From: Bacteroidota bacterium
Lineage (GTDB): Bacteria > Bacteroidota > Bacteroidia > Chitinophagales > Chitinophagaceae
Length of the DNA stretch: 5,183 nt
Direction of reading: 5' to 3'
NCBI GenBank assembly: GCA_023386855.1
Contig: JAEWIW010000170.1
Location: forward strand, 1 to 5,183
Of the stretch, positions 1 through 5,183 are shown one piece after another. The notes below the pieces were generated by a model. It made no database searches and was not told the DNA's origin. It worked only from the letters and a program-made list of their open reading frames with translations. Both the position numbers and the translations under genes were made by a program. Position 1 is the stretch's first letter, and each line of letters opens with the position of its first letter.

Positions 1-5
1 GTAAT

Positions 6-404
6 ATGGCTGTGTGGAAAATTTTGTTGGCAGATGACGATCCTGAAGACAGGGAAATTATGAGAGATGCAATGGCCATTTACAAGGCTGAAGCTTTTAT
101 ACACTTTGCAGAAAATGGCGAGCAGGCATTGGAAATACTGGAAAGGAACCTTGCCCTGCAAGGTGTGCCCTGCCTGGTTGTGCTCGATCTCAATATGCCC
201 CGGATGAATGGACTCGAAACACTGAAGCAAATCAAGCAGCATAAAAAGCTGAACGAGGTGCCGGTGATTATTTATTCCACCTCCATCAACCCGCTCGAAA
301 GAGAAAAATGCCTGCGTTTGGGAGCCCTGGAATTTTTTACCAAGCCGGTATCTTTCCAGGAAAGTAAGGAGATCGCCAAAAAACTGCTATCCTATTGTTC
401 CTGA
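6..404 (+). CDS. single-domain response regulator (CheY/Rcp1-like receiver)
   Basis: The 132-residue protein is one receiver domain with no output domain. It probably relays phosphate from a histidine kinase to a partner protein or phosphotransferase in the cytoplasm. Visible motifs are the acidic cluster D10-D11-D12, the phosphoacceptor D61 in LVVLDLNMPRMNG, S91 in the position of the CheY switch Thr/Ser, and K113 followed by P114 (the KP motif). The DDDPEDREIMRDA start and the roughly 10-residue spacer before LVVLDLNMP resemble the Rcp1-type receivers that often follow phytochrome-like or hybrid kinases. The ATG at base 6 gives the expected short lead into the first strand. A TAA at bases 2-4 could be the stop of an upstream gene, which would imply tight coupling, but its frame cannot be checked. 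The gene converges on the transporter across 47 bases that show no convincing terminator. The signal input and partner are unknown. Confidence 0.93.
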   Translation: MAVWKILLADDDPEDREIMRDAMAIYKAEAFIHFAENGEQALEILERNLALQGVPCLVVLDLNMPRMNGLETLKQIKQHKKLNEVPVIIYSTSINPLEREKCLRLGALEFFTKPVSFQESKEIAKKLLSYCS

Positions 405-451
405 TGAATTAATCCTCCCTGTTTATTCCTGCCCGGGAAAAATTTAAATTA

Positions 452-1354
452 TTATGGTGTAAACTCGGGCTGGATGATCACATACTTTATCTGCCTGAAC
501 TGTGTTTGTATCGTAGATCTGAACCGGTCCAATGCAGTATCCAGTTCCCTGGTGCCAATCGACACATCAAATTGAATTGTCAGTATTAAGAGCGCTTCTT
601 CAGGTGAAATATAGATCGAATATATCCTGGTCATCTTCTCCGCTGCAGGGTCATTACTGATAATCGAAACTATTTTTTGTTGCGTTGAACTTTTTATTCC
701 TTCTCCCATCAATAAACTCCTGCTTTCACGCGCCAGTACCAATGAGGTAAATACCAGTATCAATCCTACCATAATGGAGCCCGCCCCATCGAAATAAATA
801 TTGTTATACTGGTGCCCGATAAAAACACAGATCATTACCACGATAAGCCCGGATACAGCGGCCCCATCTTCAAACAATACTACGAATAATGAAGGATCCT
901 TGCTTTGTTTGATCGCCTGCCACCAGCTCAATCCTTCGCGGACTTTATTGAATTCCCTTGCTGCAATGAAAAATGAAATGCCTTCAAACAATATTGATGC
1001 ACTTAGTACAACATAATTCCAGAAAGGATCGCCCAATGGCTCTGGATGAAGAATATGAACAATGCCCTGGTAAATCGATATGCCACCTCCCAATCCGAAG
1101 ATGAGGATCGACACAATGAATGACCAGAAAAATATTTCCCTTCCATACCCAAAAGGACGCTTTTCATCCGCGGGTTTATTACCCTGTTTGATACCATACA
1201 TCAATAGCAACTGGTTTACGGTGTCAACCATGGAATGAATACCTTCAGAGATCATTGCGGAACTGTTGCTGATACCGCCAGCCGCGAATTTCGTGATGGC
1301 AATCAGCAGGTTGGCGACCAGCGCACTGATAATGGATTTGTTCGATTTAGCCAT
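452..1354 (-). CDS. cation diffusion facilitator family transporter
   Basis: This 300-residue inner-membrane protein belongs to the CDF family, proton-coupled exporters of Zn2+, Fe2+, Mn2+ or similar ions. Six hydrophobic segments lie near residues 8-27, 33-54, 74-95, 111-132, 155-176 and 188-207, followed by a soluble C-terminal domain (about 210-300) of the kind that dimerises in this family. Segment 2 carries the HxxxD metal site as H40 and D44 in ISEGIHSMVDTVNQ. The following PFGYGREIFFWSF loop and the LFEDGAA segment resemble the SLC30A9-like branch. In segment 5 D163 is kept, but the residue four before it is V159 rather than His, so the transport site is not the textbook 2His+2Asp set. 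D189 opens segment 6. The start is the first ATG that gives a normal CDF N terminus; a GGAGGG on this strand about 18 bases upstream is too distant to be a confident ribosome site. It is divergent from the flavoprotein gene. Substrate cannot be assigned. Confidence 0.93.
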   Translation of the reverse strand: MAKSNKSIISALVANLLIAITKFAAGGISNSSAMISEGIHSMVDTVNQLLLMYGIKQGNKPADEKRPFGYGREIFFWSFIVSILIFGLGGGISIYQGIVHILHPEPLGDPFWNYVVLSASILFEGISFFIAAREFNKVREGLSWWQAIKQSKDPSLFVVLFEDGAAVSGLIVVMICVFIGHQYNNIYFDGAGSIMVGLILVFTSLVLARESRSLLMGEGIKSSTQQKIVSIISNDPAAEKMTRIYSIYISPEEALLILTIQFDVSIGTRELDTALDRFRSTIQTQFRQIKYVIIQPEFTP

Positions 1355-1514
1355 GGTTCGATGTTTATCATTCCCTCCGGTTTTCCCACCTGTTCCCTTG
1401 CCCGGGATTGTATATTGAAGATGTACTACCCGTTAACTTATAAAATCATGCCTTTGATGGCCGAGAAACATGCTTCAAGCTTTTAAGGTAGAAGAAATTA
1501 AACATGCCTTTAAT

Positions 1515-1539
1515 AGGTAGGAGGAAAATTTCCTGACCT
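1515..1539. promoter_or_regulatory. inverted repeat, possible operator
   Basis: The centre is a perfect 6-1-6 palindrome, AGGAAA-A-TTTCCT (1522-1534). Outer arms AGGT (1515-1518) and ACCT (1536-1539) extend the symmetry with a 3-versus-1 base offset. It lies between two divergent promoters and 20 bases upstream of the Crp-like site, so it could bind a regulator of either gene. No known consensus is recognised. Confidence 0.3.
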
Positions 1540-1554
1540 GGGTTCTGTCTTATC

Positions 1555-1568
1555 GTGACAGATGTCAC
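1555..1568. promoter_or_regulatory. Crp/Fnr-family-type binding site
   Basis: The sequence GTGACA-GA-TGTCAC is a perfect inverted repeat and contains the GTGA-N6-TCAC core that defines the CRP half-sites in enterobacteria; the flanking consensus T and A are replaced by C and T. Its centre at 1561.5 lies about 41 bases before the start inferred from the weak promoter at 1572-1598, the placement usual for a class II activator. That placement depends on an uncertain promoter call. Crp/Fnr regulators are common in Bacteroidota, but which one might bind here is unknown. Confidence 0.45.
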
Positions 1569-1571
1569 TTT

Positions 1572-1598
1572 TTTGCAGCAGCGCTTTATTTAAATTGT
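1572..1598 (+). promoter_or_regulatory. weak candidate promoter of the flavoprotein gene
   Basis: TTTG (1572-1575) and TAAATTGT (1591-1598) resemble the Bacteroidota -33 TTTG and -7 TAnnTTTG elements. The spacing of 15 bases is shorter than the usual 19-21, and the last two bases of the -7 element do not match. An activator at the adjacent dyad could compensate for a weak promoter. The leader would be about 40 bases, ending in AT-rich sequence with no Shine-Dalgarno motif. Confidence 0.2.
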
Positions 1599-1643
1599 CT
1601 GCATTCGGCACTTGCCATATCGTTAACCCCTCAATTTTTCATC

Positions 1644-2801
1644 ATGGTACAAACTGTTTTGGTTTTGGGTGGAGGAACCGGAGGAATTGTCACCGCAAAC
1701 GAACTGGCCCGCATGGCGGGTAACGATGGAGATATCAATCCCCTTCGTATCATCCTGTTTGAAAAAGAAGAAAAGCATGTCAAAGGCCCGCTGCTGCTTT
1801 GGCTGATGTCGGGAAAAAGAGCGCCTGACGAGATTTCCCGTTCTACCATAAAACTTGCGGGTAATGGAATCGAAGTGGTAATCGGCGAAATTGAATCCAT
1901 TGACCCCGGTAATATAACAGTGAAGGTAAACGGCCAGGTTTACCAGGGTGATCATATGGTGGTATCACTGGGTATGGTTCAAAAGACCAACCCTGTATTA
2001 CAGGAACTCGGGTATAATTTCCATACGGTAGAAGGAGCCGAAGCACTGCATCAACACCTTCAAACTTTCAAGGGTGGAAATGTTGCCGTTGTTGTTCCTT
2101 CACTTCCTTATAAAGGACCCACTTCCCCATACCAGGCTGCCATGTTGATTGAAGGTATATTGCAGGAACAGGGGTTGGCGAAATCTTCACAGGTATCCTT
2201 ATATTCCCCGGAATCAGAGCCGCTTGATTTATATTCCGAACCTTTCTCTTCTTCCGTTTACCAATTGCTTGCGCAGCGTAATATAAAGTACTATCCCAAT
2301 TATAAACTGCTGTCGGCTACTGCCGATACACTCCGGTTTGAAAATGGTGAAACCGCTTCATATGATTTGCTGGTGCATACACCGAAATTTGAATGTCCCG
2401 ATGTGATCCTCAACTCTGCGCTGGCAGGTGATTCAGGCTGGATAGAAGTTGACCCGCATTATATGGAAACGGATTTCAAAAATGTTTATGCCATTGGCGA
2501 TATCATCAATATCCAATTGCCGGTTGGAGAACCCCTTCCAAAAACCGGGGTGGTAGCGGCCAGGCAGGGAAAGGTTGTTGCTTACAATATTGTACAGAAA
2601 GCATTTGAAACTGGATCGAAACTTCATACCTATGATGGTGATGGAGAACTGTTCTTTGAAACAGGCGATGGCAAAGCAGAAGTAGTAGAAGGACATTTTT
2701 ATGCATGGCCCTACCCGGTGCTGAACATAAAGAAGCCCGACCAGATATCCAGGTTTTCAAAAGTGTTATCGGAAAAATATTGGTGGTTCAGGTATTTTTG
2801 A
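1644..2801 (+). CDS. SQR-like FAD-dependent oxidoreductase lacking catalytic cysteines
   Basis: The 385-residue protein has the two-dinucleotide-fold layout of the sulfide:quinone oxidoreductase / type II NADH dehydrogenase group. The FAD-binding loop is VLGGGTGG (G9, G11, G14), an acidic residue (E40) ends the second strand, and YAIGD (282-286) is the second FAD motif. PYKGPTSPYQAAML (155-168) aligns with the SQR segment normally read PYKCPPAPYEAAL, but the Cys is replaced by G158. Only one cysteine, C251, remains in the whole protein, so the SQR disulfide relay cannot form. The aromatic C terminus (YWWFRYF) could be an amphipathic membrane contact, as in SQRs that reduce quinone at the inner membrane. 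The electron donor is therefore unclear; sulfide oxidation is unlikely by the classical mechanism. It sits 73 bases upstream of sodC on the same strand and may be co-transcribed with it. Family call is firm, substrate is not. Confidence 0.88.
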   Translation: MVQTVLVLGGGTGGIVTANELARMAGNDGDINPLRIILFEKEEKHVKGPLLLWLMSGKRAPDEISRSTIKLAGNGIEVVIGEIESIDPGNITVKVNGQVYQGDHMVVSLGMVQKTNPVLQELGYNFHTVEGAEALHQHLQTFKGGNVAVVVPSLPYKGPTSPYQAAMLIEGILQEQGLAKSSQVSLYSPESEPLDLYSEPFSSSVYQLLAQRNIKYYPNYKLLSATADTLRFENGETASYDLLVHTPKFECPDVILNSALAGDSGWIEVDPHYMETDFKNVYAIGDIINIQLPVGEPLPKTGVVAARQGKVVAYNIVQKAFETGSKLHTYDGDGELFFETGDGKAEVVEGHFYAWPYPVLNIKKPDQISRFSKVLSEKYWWFRYF

Positions 2802-2825
2802 TGAACACCTTCCATGCTTATCACC

Positions 2826-2833
2826 TAATTTAG
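2826..2833 (+). promoter_or_regulatory. candidate -7 promoter element of sodC
   Basis: TAATTTAG differs from the Bacteroidota consensus TAnnTTTG at one base. The nearest upstream TTTG (2797-2800) is 25 bases away, longer than usual, so this is weak. If used, transcription would start near 2838 and the palindrome at 2859-2873 would lie downstream of the start, a position suited to repression. Confidence 0.22.
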
Positions 2834-2858
2834 TGTAAGATTTATCACTTATTATTCA

Positions 2859-2873
2859 CTAAAATCATTTTAG
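2859..2873. promoter_or_regulatory. 7-1-7 palindrome, Fur/PerR-like box before sodC
   Basis: CTAAAAT-C-ATTTTAG is a perfect 7-1-7 inverted repeat ending one base before the first ATG of sodC. Fur-family sites have this 7-1-7 geometry (for example the PerR box TTATAATnATTATAA), and five of seven bases per half-site agree with the PerR consensus. A peroxide- or metal-responsive repressor acting on a superoxide dismutase is biologically sensible. The assignment is inferred from shape and context only; an RNA hairpin affecting translation is an alternative. Confidence 0.4.
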
Positions 2874-2874
2874 C

Positions 2875-3483
2875 ATGAAAGGATCCTTAATGAACCAACT
2901 GCTTAAAACTGCTGCTATGGGTTTTTTGCTTTTTACTGTTGCCTGTAACGACAATGCAGGAGATAACGCCAATGCAGCCGATAGCACAGAAGATCATGCC
3001 ATGACAGAAACCGGCACCAGTATGAGCGATACCGCCAGTTCTGCAACTGCTGAATTAAGTGGCACCAAGCCTGATACCACCGTTAGTGGTACTGTTCGCT
3101 TTGCTAAAGACGGCGATAAAGTAAAAATGACCCTGGATATTTCTGTTCCTAAAAAAGCAAACTCCAGCGTTGCTGTTCATATTCATGCCATGGGCGATTG
3201 CGGCGATATGGGCAAACATGCCGGTGGTCACTGGAACCCAACCAATAAGGAACATGGAAAATGGGGAAGCGATAATTTCCATTCAGGTGATATCGGGAAC
3301 ATTGACCTCGATGGACAGGGTAATGGTAAACTGGAAATCACCACTGACCTCTGGTCGATTGGTGGAGATTCAACCAAAAATGTTGTGGGTAAAACCATCA
3401 TAGTTCATAGCGGGAAAGATGATTATAAATCACAGCCAGCAGGTGCTTCAGGAGAGCGCATCGGTTGCGGTGTGATCAAATAA
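2875..3483 (+). CDS. sodC: Cu/Zn superoxide dismutase, lipoprotein
   Basis: This protein converts superoxide to oxygen and hydrogen peroxide outside the cytoplasm. The first 24 residues form a signal with a hydrophobic stretch (TAAMGFLLFTVA) and a lipobox-like FTVAC, making C24 the likely lipidated residue, although T at -3 is not ideal. Residues 25-62 are a low-complexity Asp/Ser/Thr/Ala tether. The dismutase fold covers about 63-202 with all ligands present: copper by H102, H104, H119 and H178; zinc by H119, H127, H136 and D139; disulfide C109-C198; and active-site R195. Signature segments are VHIHAMGDCG, HSGDIGNI, GKTIIVHSGKDD and GERIGCGVIK. A second in-frame ATG at 2890 (M6) gives an equally good signal peptide, so the true start may be there. 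The gene ends in a strong terminator 82 bases downstream. Catalytic function is well supported by the intact ligand set; inner versus outer membrane placement is undetermined. Confidence 0.95.
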   Translation: MKGSLMNQLLKTAAMGFLLFTVACNDNAGDNANAADSTEDHAMTETGTSMSDTASSATAELSGTKPDTTVSGTVRFAKDGDKVKMTLDISVPKKANSSVAVHIHAMGDCGDMGKHAGGHWNPTNKEHGKWGSDNFHSGDIGNIDLDGQGNGKLEITTDLWSIGGDSTKNVVGKTIIVHSGKDDYKSQPAGASGERIGCGVIK

Positions 3484-3520
3484 AGCATTTTCGGGCGAGC
3501 ACATCTCCACAGTGAGAAAC

Positions 3521-3551
3521 GACAGCTCATCGCTGGGTAAGATCAAATAAA
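3521..3551 (+). repeat. degenerate echo of the sodC 3' end
   Basis: The 11-mer GATCAAATAAA that ends sodC (3474-3484) recurs exactly at 3541-3551. The sequence before it also matches: GCGCATCG in sodC versus GCTCATCG here, with a 2-base shift between blocks. Read in frame from 3521, the copy gives DSSSLGKIK-stop against ERIGCGVIK-stop in sodC. It could be the last trace of a duplicated sodC or a chance resemblance in a short non-coding stretch. Confidence 0.35.
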
Positions 3552-3564
3552 ATAAGCTTTTCTT

Positions 3565-3596
3565 AAAAGCGACATCAGTAGGTGTCGCTTTTTTTT
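3565..3596 (+). terminator. strong intrinsic terminator after sodC
   Basis: AAAAGCGACATC (3565-3576) pairs with GGTGTCGCTTTT (3581-3592) around the tetraloop AGTA, a 12-bp stem with one G-U pair, followed by a T run reaching 3596. It should end sodC transcription and insulate the downstream amidase-caspase gene. On the minus strand only four T follow the stem, so it is mainly one-directional. GCTTTT at 3556-3561 can also pair with AAAAGC at 3565-3570, giving a weaker competing hairpin. Confidence 0.88.
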
Positions 3597-3599
3597 GTC

Positions 3600-3631
3600 T
3601 TTGATATTTCTGAATTTAATATCTATATTCA
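3600..3631 (+). promoter_or_regulatory. candidate promoter of the amidase-caspase gene
   Basis: TTTG (3600-3603) is followed after 20 bases by TATATTCA (3624-3631), close to the Bacteroidota pattern TTTG-N19-21-TAnnTTTG with the last two bases mismatched. Transcription would begin near 3636, directly downstream of the sodC terminator, leaving a leader of about 66 bases. No Shine-Dalgarno motif precedes the ATG at 3702. Confidence 0.33.
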
Positions 3632-3701
3632 ATACACCGATTTTTCCTGCCTTTTGATCACTGGTCCTCCTTAGTAGCCTCATCCTTTAAACATCCATCC
3701 C

Positions 3702-5183
3702 ATGCGTTATTCAGCCTTATCCTCGCTGGAAGGATCCCTGCTTCAGAACAGCAACCAGGAATACCAGTTCAAAAAAATTGCCGTGCCTGTAAAAGGCGAA
3801 GACCTTACCCTTGAAGGCCTGCTTTGCATCCCTTCAAACAGGTCGGGCTATTATTACCCCACAGTGCATCCCAAGAAAAGAATTGTATTGCATTTTACTG
3901 CCGGGCATATCCGTTCCGACCTGTCGGCCCTCACCCGTAATGATTACCATGTTTCGGTTCCTTTCGTGATCGGTCGTAACGGCACCATCTACCAGCTGTT
4001 TTCTTCCAAATACTGGTCGGGCCATATCGGCAAGGGTATCGGCAATACCAATACCGGCAATGCGCAGGATAAGATCACCATCGGTATTGAATTATCCAAT
4101 TACGGTTTTTTGACCGAACGCGATGGACAACTGGAAACCTATTATTCACGCATGAAAGATGCCAATGGAAGGATCGCGCCGGTTGATGTGTATTGTGCTT
4201 TATCGGAGCAGCAGGCTTATAAAAAAATCATGAGTCCTTTCCGTGGACAACAGTATTATGCTTCCTATACCGATGAGCAATACAACAGCCTCATCATCCT
4301 CTTAAGATACCTTACGGCGCAGTATGATATACCCAGGCAGTTTCTCCCGGAAGCCACTCGCTATAAGGCTTTCAATGAAGTGTTGAATTTCAGTGGCATT
4401 GTTTCCCATATCAATTACCGTGTAGATGGAAAATGGGATATCGGTCCTGCTTTCGATTGGAATAAGGTCATCAATGGTGTGCAGGCAGCAAGCTTCCAGC
4501 CTGCTAAATCAAGAGCAGCCAGCGAAACAAAAGCTGCAAAAAAAGATATCATTACCGCTGAAGAGCAGCTTGATCAGCAATTTCCAAAGACCAGGGAATC
4601 GTTTAATGAAGACGCGCCATATGAAGAACTGGATCGTGAATTGAAAGATGATGGAGAACTTGATATAAGATCTGCAACGAAAAAGAAAAAGAATTTATAT
4701 GCACTGATCGTTGGAATTAATGGCTATGAAGGAAATATTGTACTGGAAGGCAAGGTTGGTTTTCCACGACTTCACGGTTGTGTTGAAGATGCAAAAAAGA
4801 TGAAGGCCTACCTGGAAAAAGATGCCTCATTTGATGCCCATATTGAAATGCTGACCGATAAGAAAGCCACCAAGAAAGATATAGCAAAGCTGTTTGCTGA
4901 TCATCTTGGCAAAGCGAAAAAAGGTGATACAGTTTTGTTCTATTATTCGGGCCATGGAACGCAGCAATGGGCCGAACAAAAAGCCTGGACTTCCGATACA
5001 GATGGTAAGCTCGAATGTTTTGCCTGTTATTATACCAGTGCAGAGGATGACTTCCTGATGTCGGATAAAGAGTTGCGTTACCTTATCAATAAAGTGGCCG
5101 CAAATAATCCGCATATCGTAACGATTTTTGATTGCTGTCACTCTGCAGATATCACGCGCAATGGAAGGTATGCACGTACGGCC
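3702..5183 (+). CDS. N-acetylmuramoyl-L-alanine amidase / caspase fusion (3' partial)
   Basis: An open frame of 494 codons runs off the right edge. The start is fixed by an in-frame TAG at 3675-3677; the ATG at 3702 is the first after it. Residues about 45-255 form an amidase_2/AmpD-like domain. H64 (LHFTAG), H236 (VSHIN) and D246 (KWDIGP) match the AmpD zinc ligands, and E130 (GIELSN) and K244 match its catalytic Glu and Lys; the H-K-D spacing of 8 and 2 equals that of AmpD. An insertion of some 65 residues separates E130 from H236. Residues 262-328 are a charged Lys/Glu/Asp/Ala-rich linker. From 329 a caspase/metacaspase (C14) domain begins: LYALIVGINGY, LHGCVEDAKKM, LFYYSGHG with catalytic H418, and FDCCHS with C479 as probable nucleophile. 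The C-terminal subunit lies beyond the window. No signal peptide or membrane segment is visible, so it appears cytoplasmic. Predicted activities are amide cleavage or recognition of muropeptides plus cysteine proteolysis; the biological role is unknown. Confidence 0.92.
   Translation, partial: MRYSALSSLEGSLLQNSNQEYQFKKIAVPVKGEDLTLEGLLCIPSNRSGYYYPTVHPKKRIVLHFTAGHIRSDLSALTRNDYHVSVPFVIGRNGTIYQLFSSKYWSGHIGKGIGNTNTGNAQDKITIGIELSNYGFLTERDGQLETYYSRMKDANGRIAPVDVYCALSEQQAYKKIMSPFRGQQYYASYTDEQYNSLIILLRYLTAQYDIPRQFLPEATRYKAFNEVLNFSGIVSHINYRVDGKWDIGPAFDWNKVINGVQAASFQPAKSRAASETKAAKKDIITAEEQLDQQFPKTRESFNEDAPYEELDRELKDDGELDIRSATKKKKNLYALIVGINGYEGNIVLEGKVGFPRLHGCVEDAKKMKAYLEKDASFDAHIEMLTDKKATKKDIAKLFADHLGKAKKGDTVLFYYSGHGTQQWAEQKAWTSDTDGKLECFACYYTSAEDDFLMSDKELRYLINKVAANNPHIVTIFDCCHSADITRNGRYARTA

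Larger units (their letters stand above)
1355..1643. other. divergent intergenic region with two dyad symmetries
   Basis: These 289 bases separate the divergent transporter and flavoprotein genes and should hold both promoters. No credible gene is seen; open frames crossing it run through the antisense of the transporter and have no homology. The right half holds an imperfect inverted repeat (1515-1539) and a Crp/Fnr-type site (1555-1568), listed separately. A short near-repeat, CATGCCTTTRAT, occurs at 1447-1458 and 1503-1514 and may be chance. No good TAnnTTTG element was found on the minus strand for the transporter. Confidence 0.6.

Noticed and set aside
426..439. TTCC/GGAA hairpin between the convergent response regulator and transporter
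   Set aside because: The stem is only four base pairs and neither strand has a T run after it, so it is not supported as a terminator.
1235..1486. Open frame of 83 codons on the plus strand at the transporter start
   Set aside because: Half of it is antisense to the transporter N terminus and the rest crosses the promoter region; the protein has no recognisable domain or composition.
1447..1514. Near-repeat CATGCCTTTRAT occurring twice in the divergent region
   Set aside because: Only 12 bases with one mismatch, no third copy of comparable quality and no symmetry; likely chance.
1623..2046. Several minus-strand open frames opposite the flavoprotein gene
   Set aside because: They mirror the strongly supported FAD-binding frame and show no independent motif.
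2833..2848. GTGT...TCAC before sodC as a second Crp-like site
   Set aside because: The left half-site is imperfect and the spacer is eight bases rather than six.
4426..4644. Open frame of 72 codons inside the amidase-caspase gene
   Set aside because: It is another reading frame of the linker region; the fusion frame is continuous through it and carries the domain motifs.

Overview
The window reads as chromosomal DNA of a Bacteroidota bacterium, probably close to Chitinophagaceae. This is inferred from moderate GC, near absence of Shine-Dalgarno sequences, AT-rich leaders, a lone Rcp1-type receiver protein and a small SodC lipoprotein. No rRNA or other phylogenetic marker is present, so the family-level guess is soft. 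No tRNA, rRNA, CRISPR array or insertion sequence was seen.

Layout. (1) At 6-404 (+) is a single-domain response regulator, possibly the tail of a histidine-kinase operon that lies left of the window. (2) Convergent to it, 452-1354 (-) encodes a six-helix cation diffusion facilitator. (3) A divergent intergenic region (1355-1643) carries two dyad symmetries, one of them a perfect GTGA-N6-TCAC Crp/Fnr-type site. (4) 1644-2801 (+) encodes a sulfide:quinone-oxidoreductase-like flavoprotein that has lost the active-site cysteines of that family. (5) 2875-3483 (+) encodes a Cu/Zn superoxide dismutase lipoprotein with every metal ligand intact. A 7-1-7 Fur/PerR-like palindrome sits one base before its first ATG. 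(6) 3484-3701 holds a degenerate echo of the sodC 3' end, a strong intrinsic terminator and a plausible promoter. (7) From 3702 to the right edge (+) runs a 494-codon open reading frame, cut by the window end, that joins an AmpD-like zinc N-acetylmuramoyl-L-alanine amidase to a caspase/metacaspase (peptidase C14) domain.

How they fit together. The flavoprotein and SodC are consistent with a small redox/oxidative-stress group, perhaps under separate Crp/Fnr-like and Fur/PerR-like control. The metal-ion exporter is divergent from the flavoprotein. The amidase-caspase gene is isolated from them by the terminator and has its own promoter region. It is the most unusual object here: a peptidoglycan-recognising or peptidoglycan-cleaving module with a full catalytic set, tied through a charged linker to a cysteine protease with an intact His/Cys dyad, and with no export signal. 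That architecture suggests a cell-wall-sensing or cell-suicide/defence protein, but its function cannot be read from this window alone.
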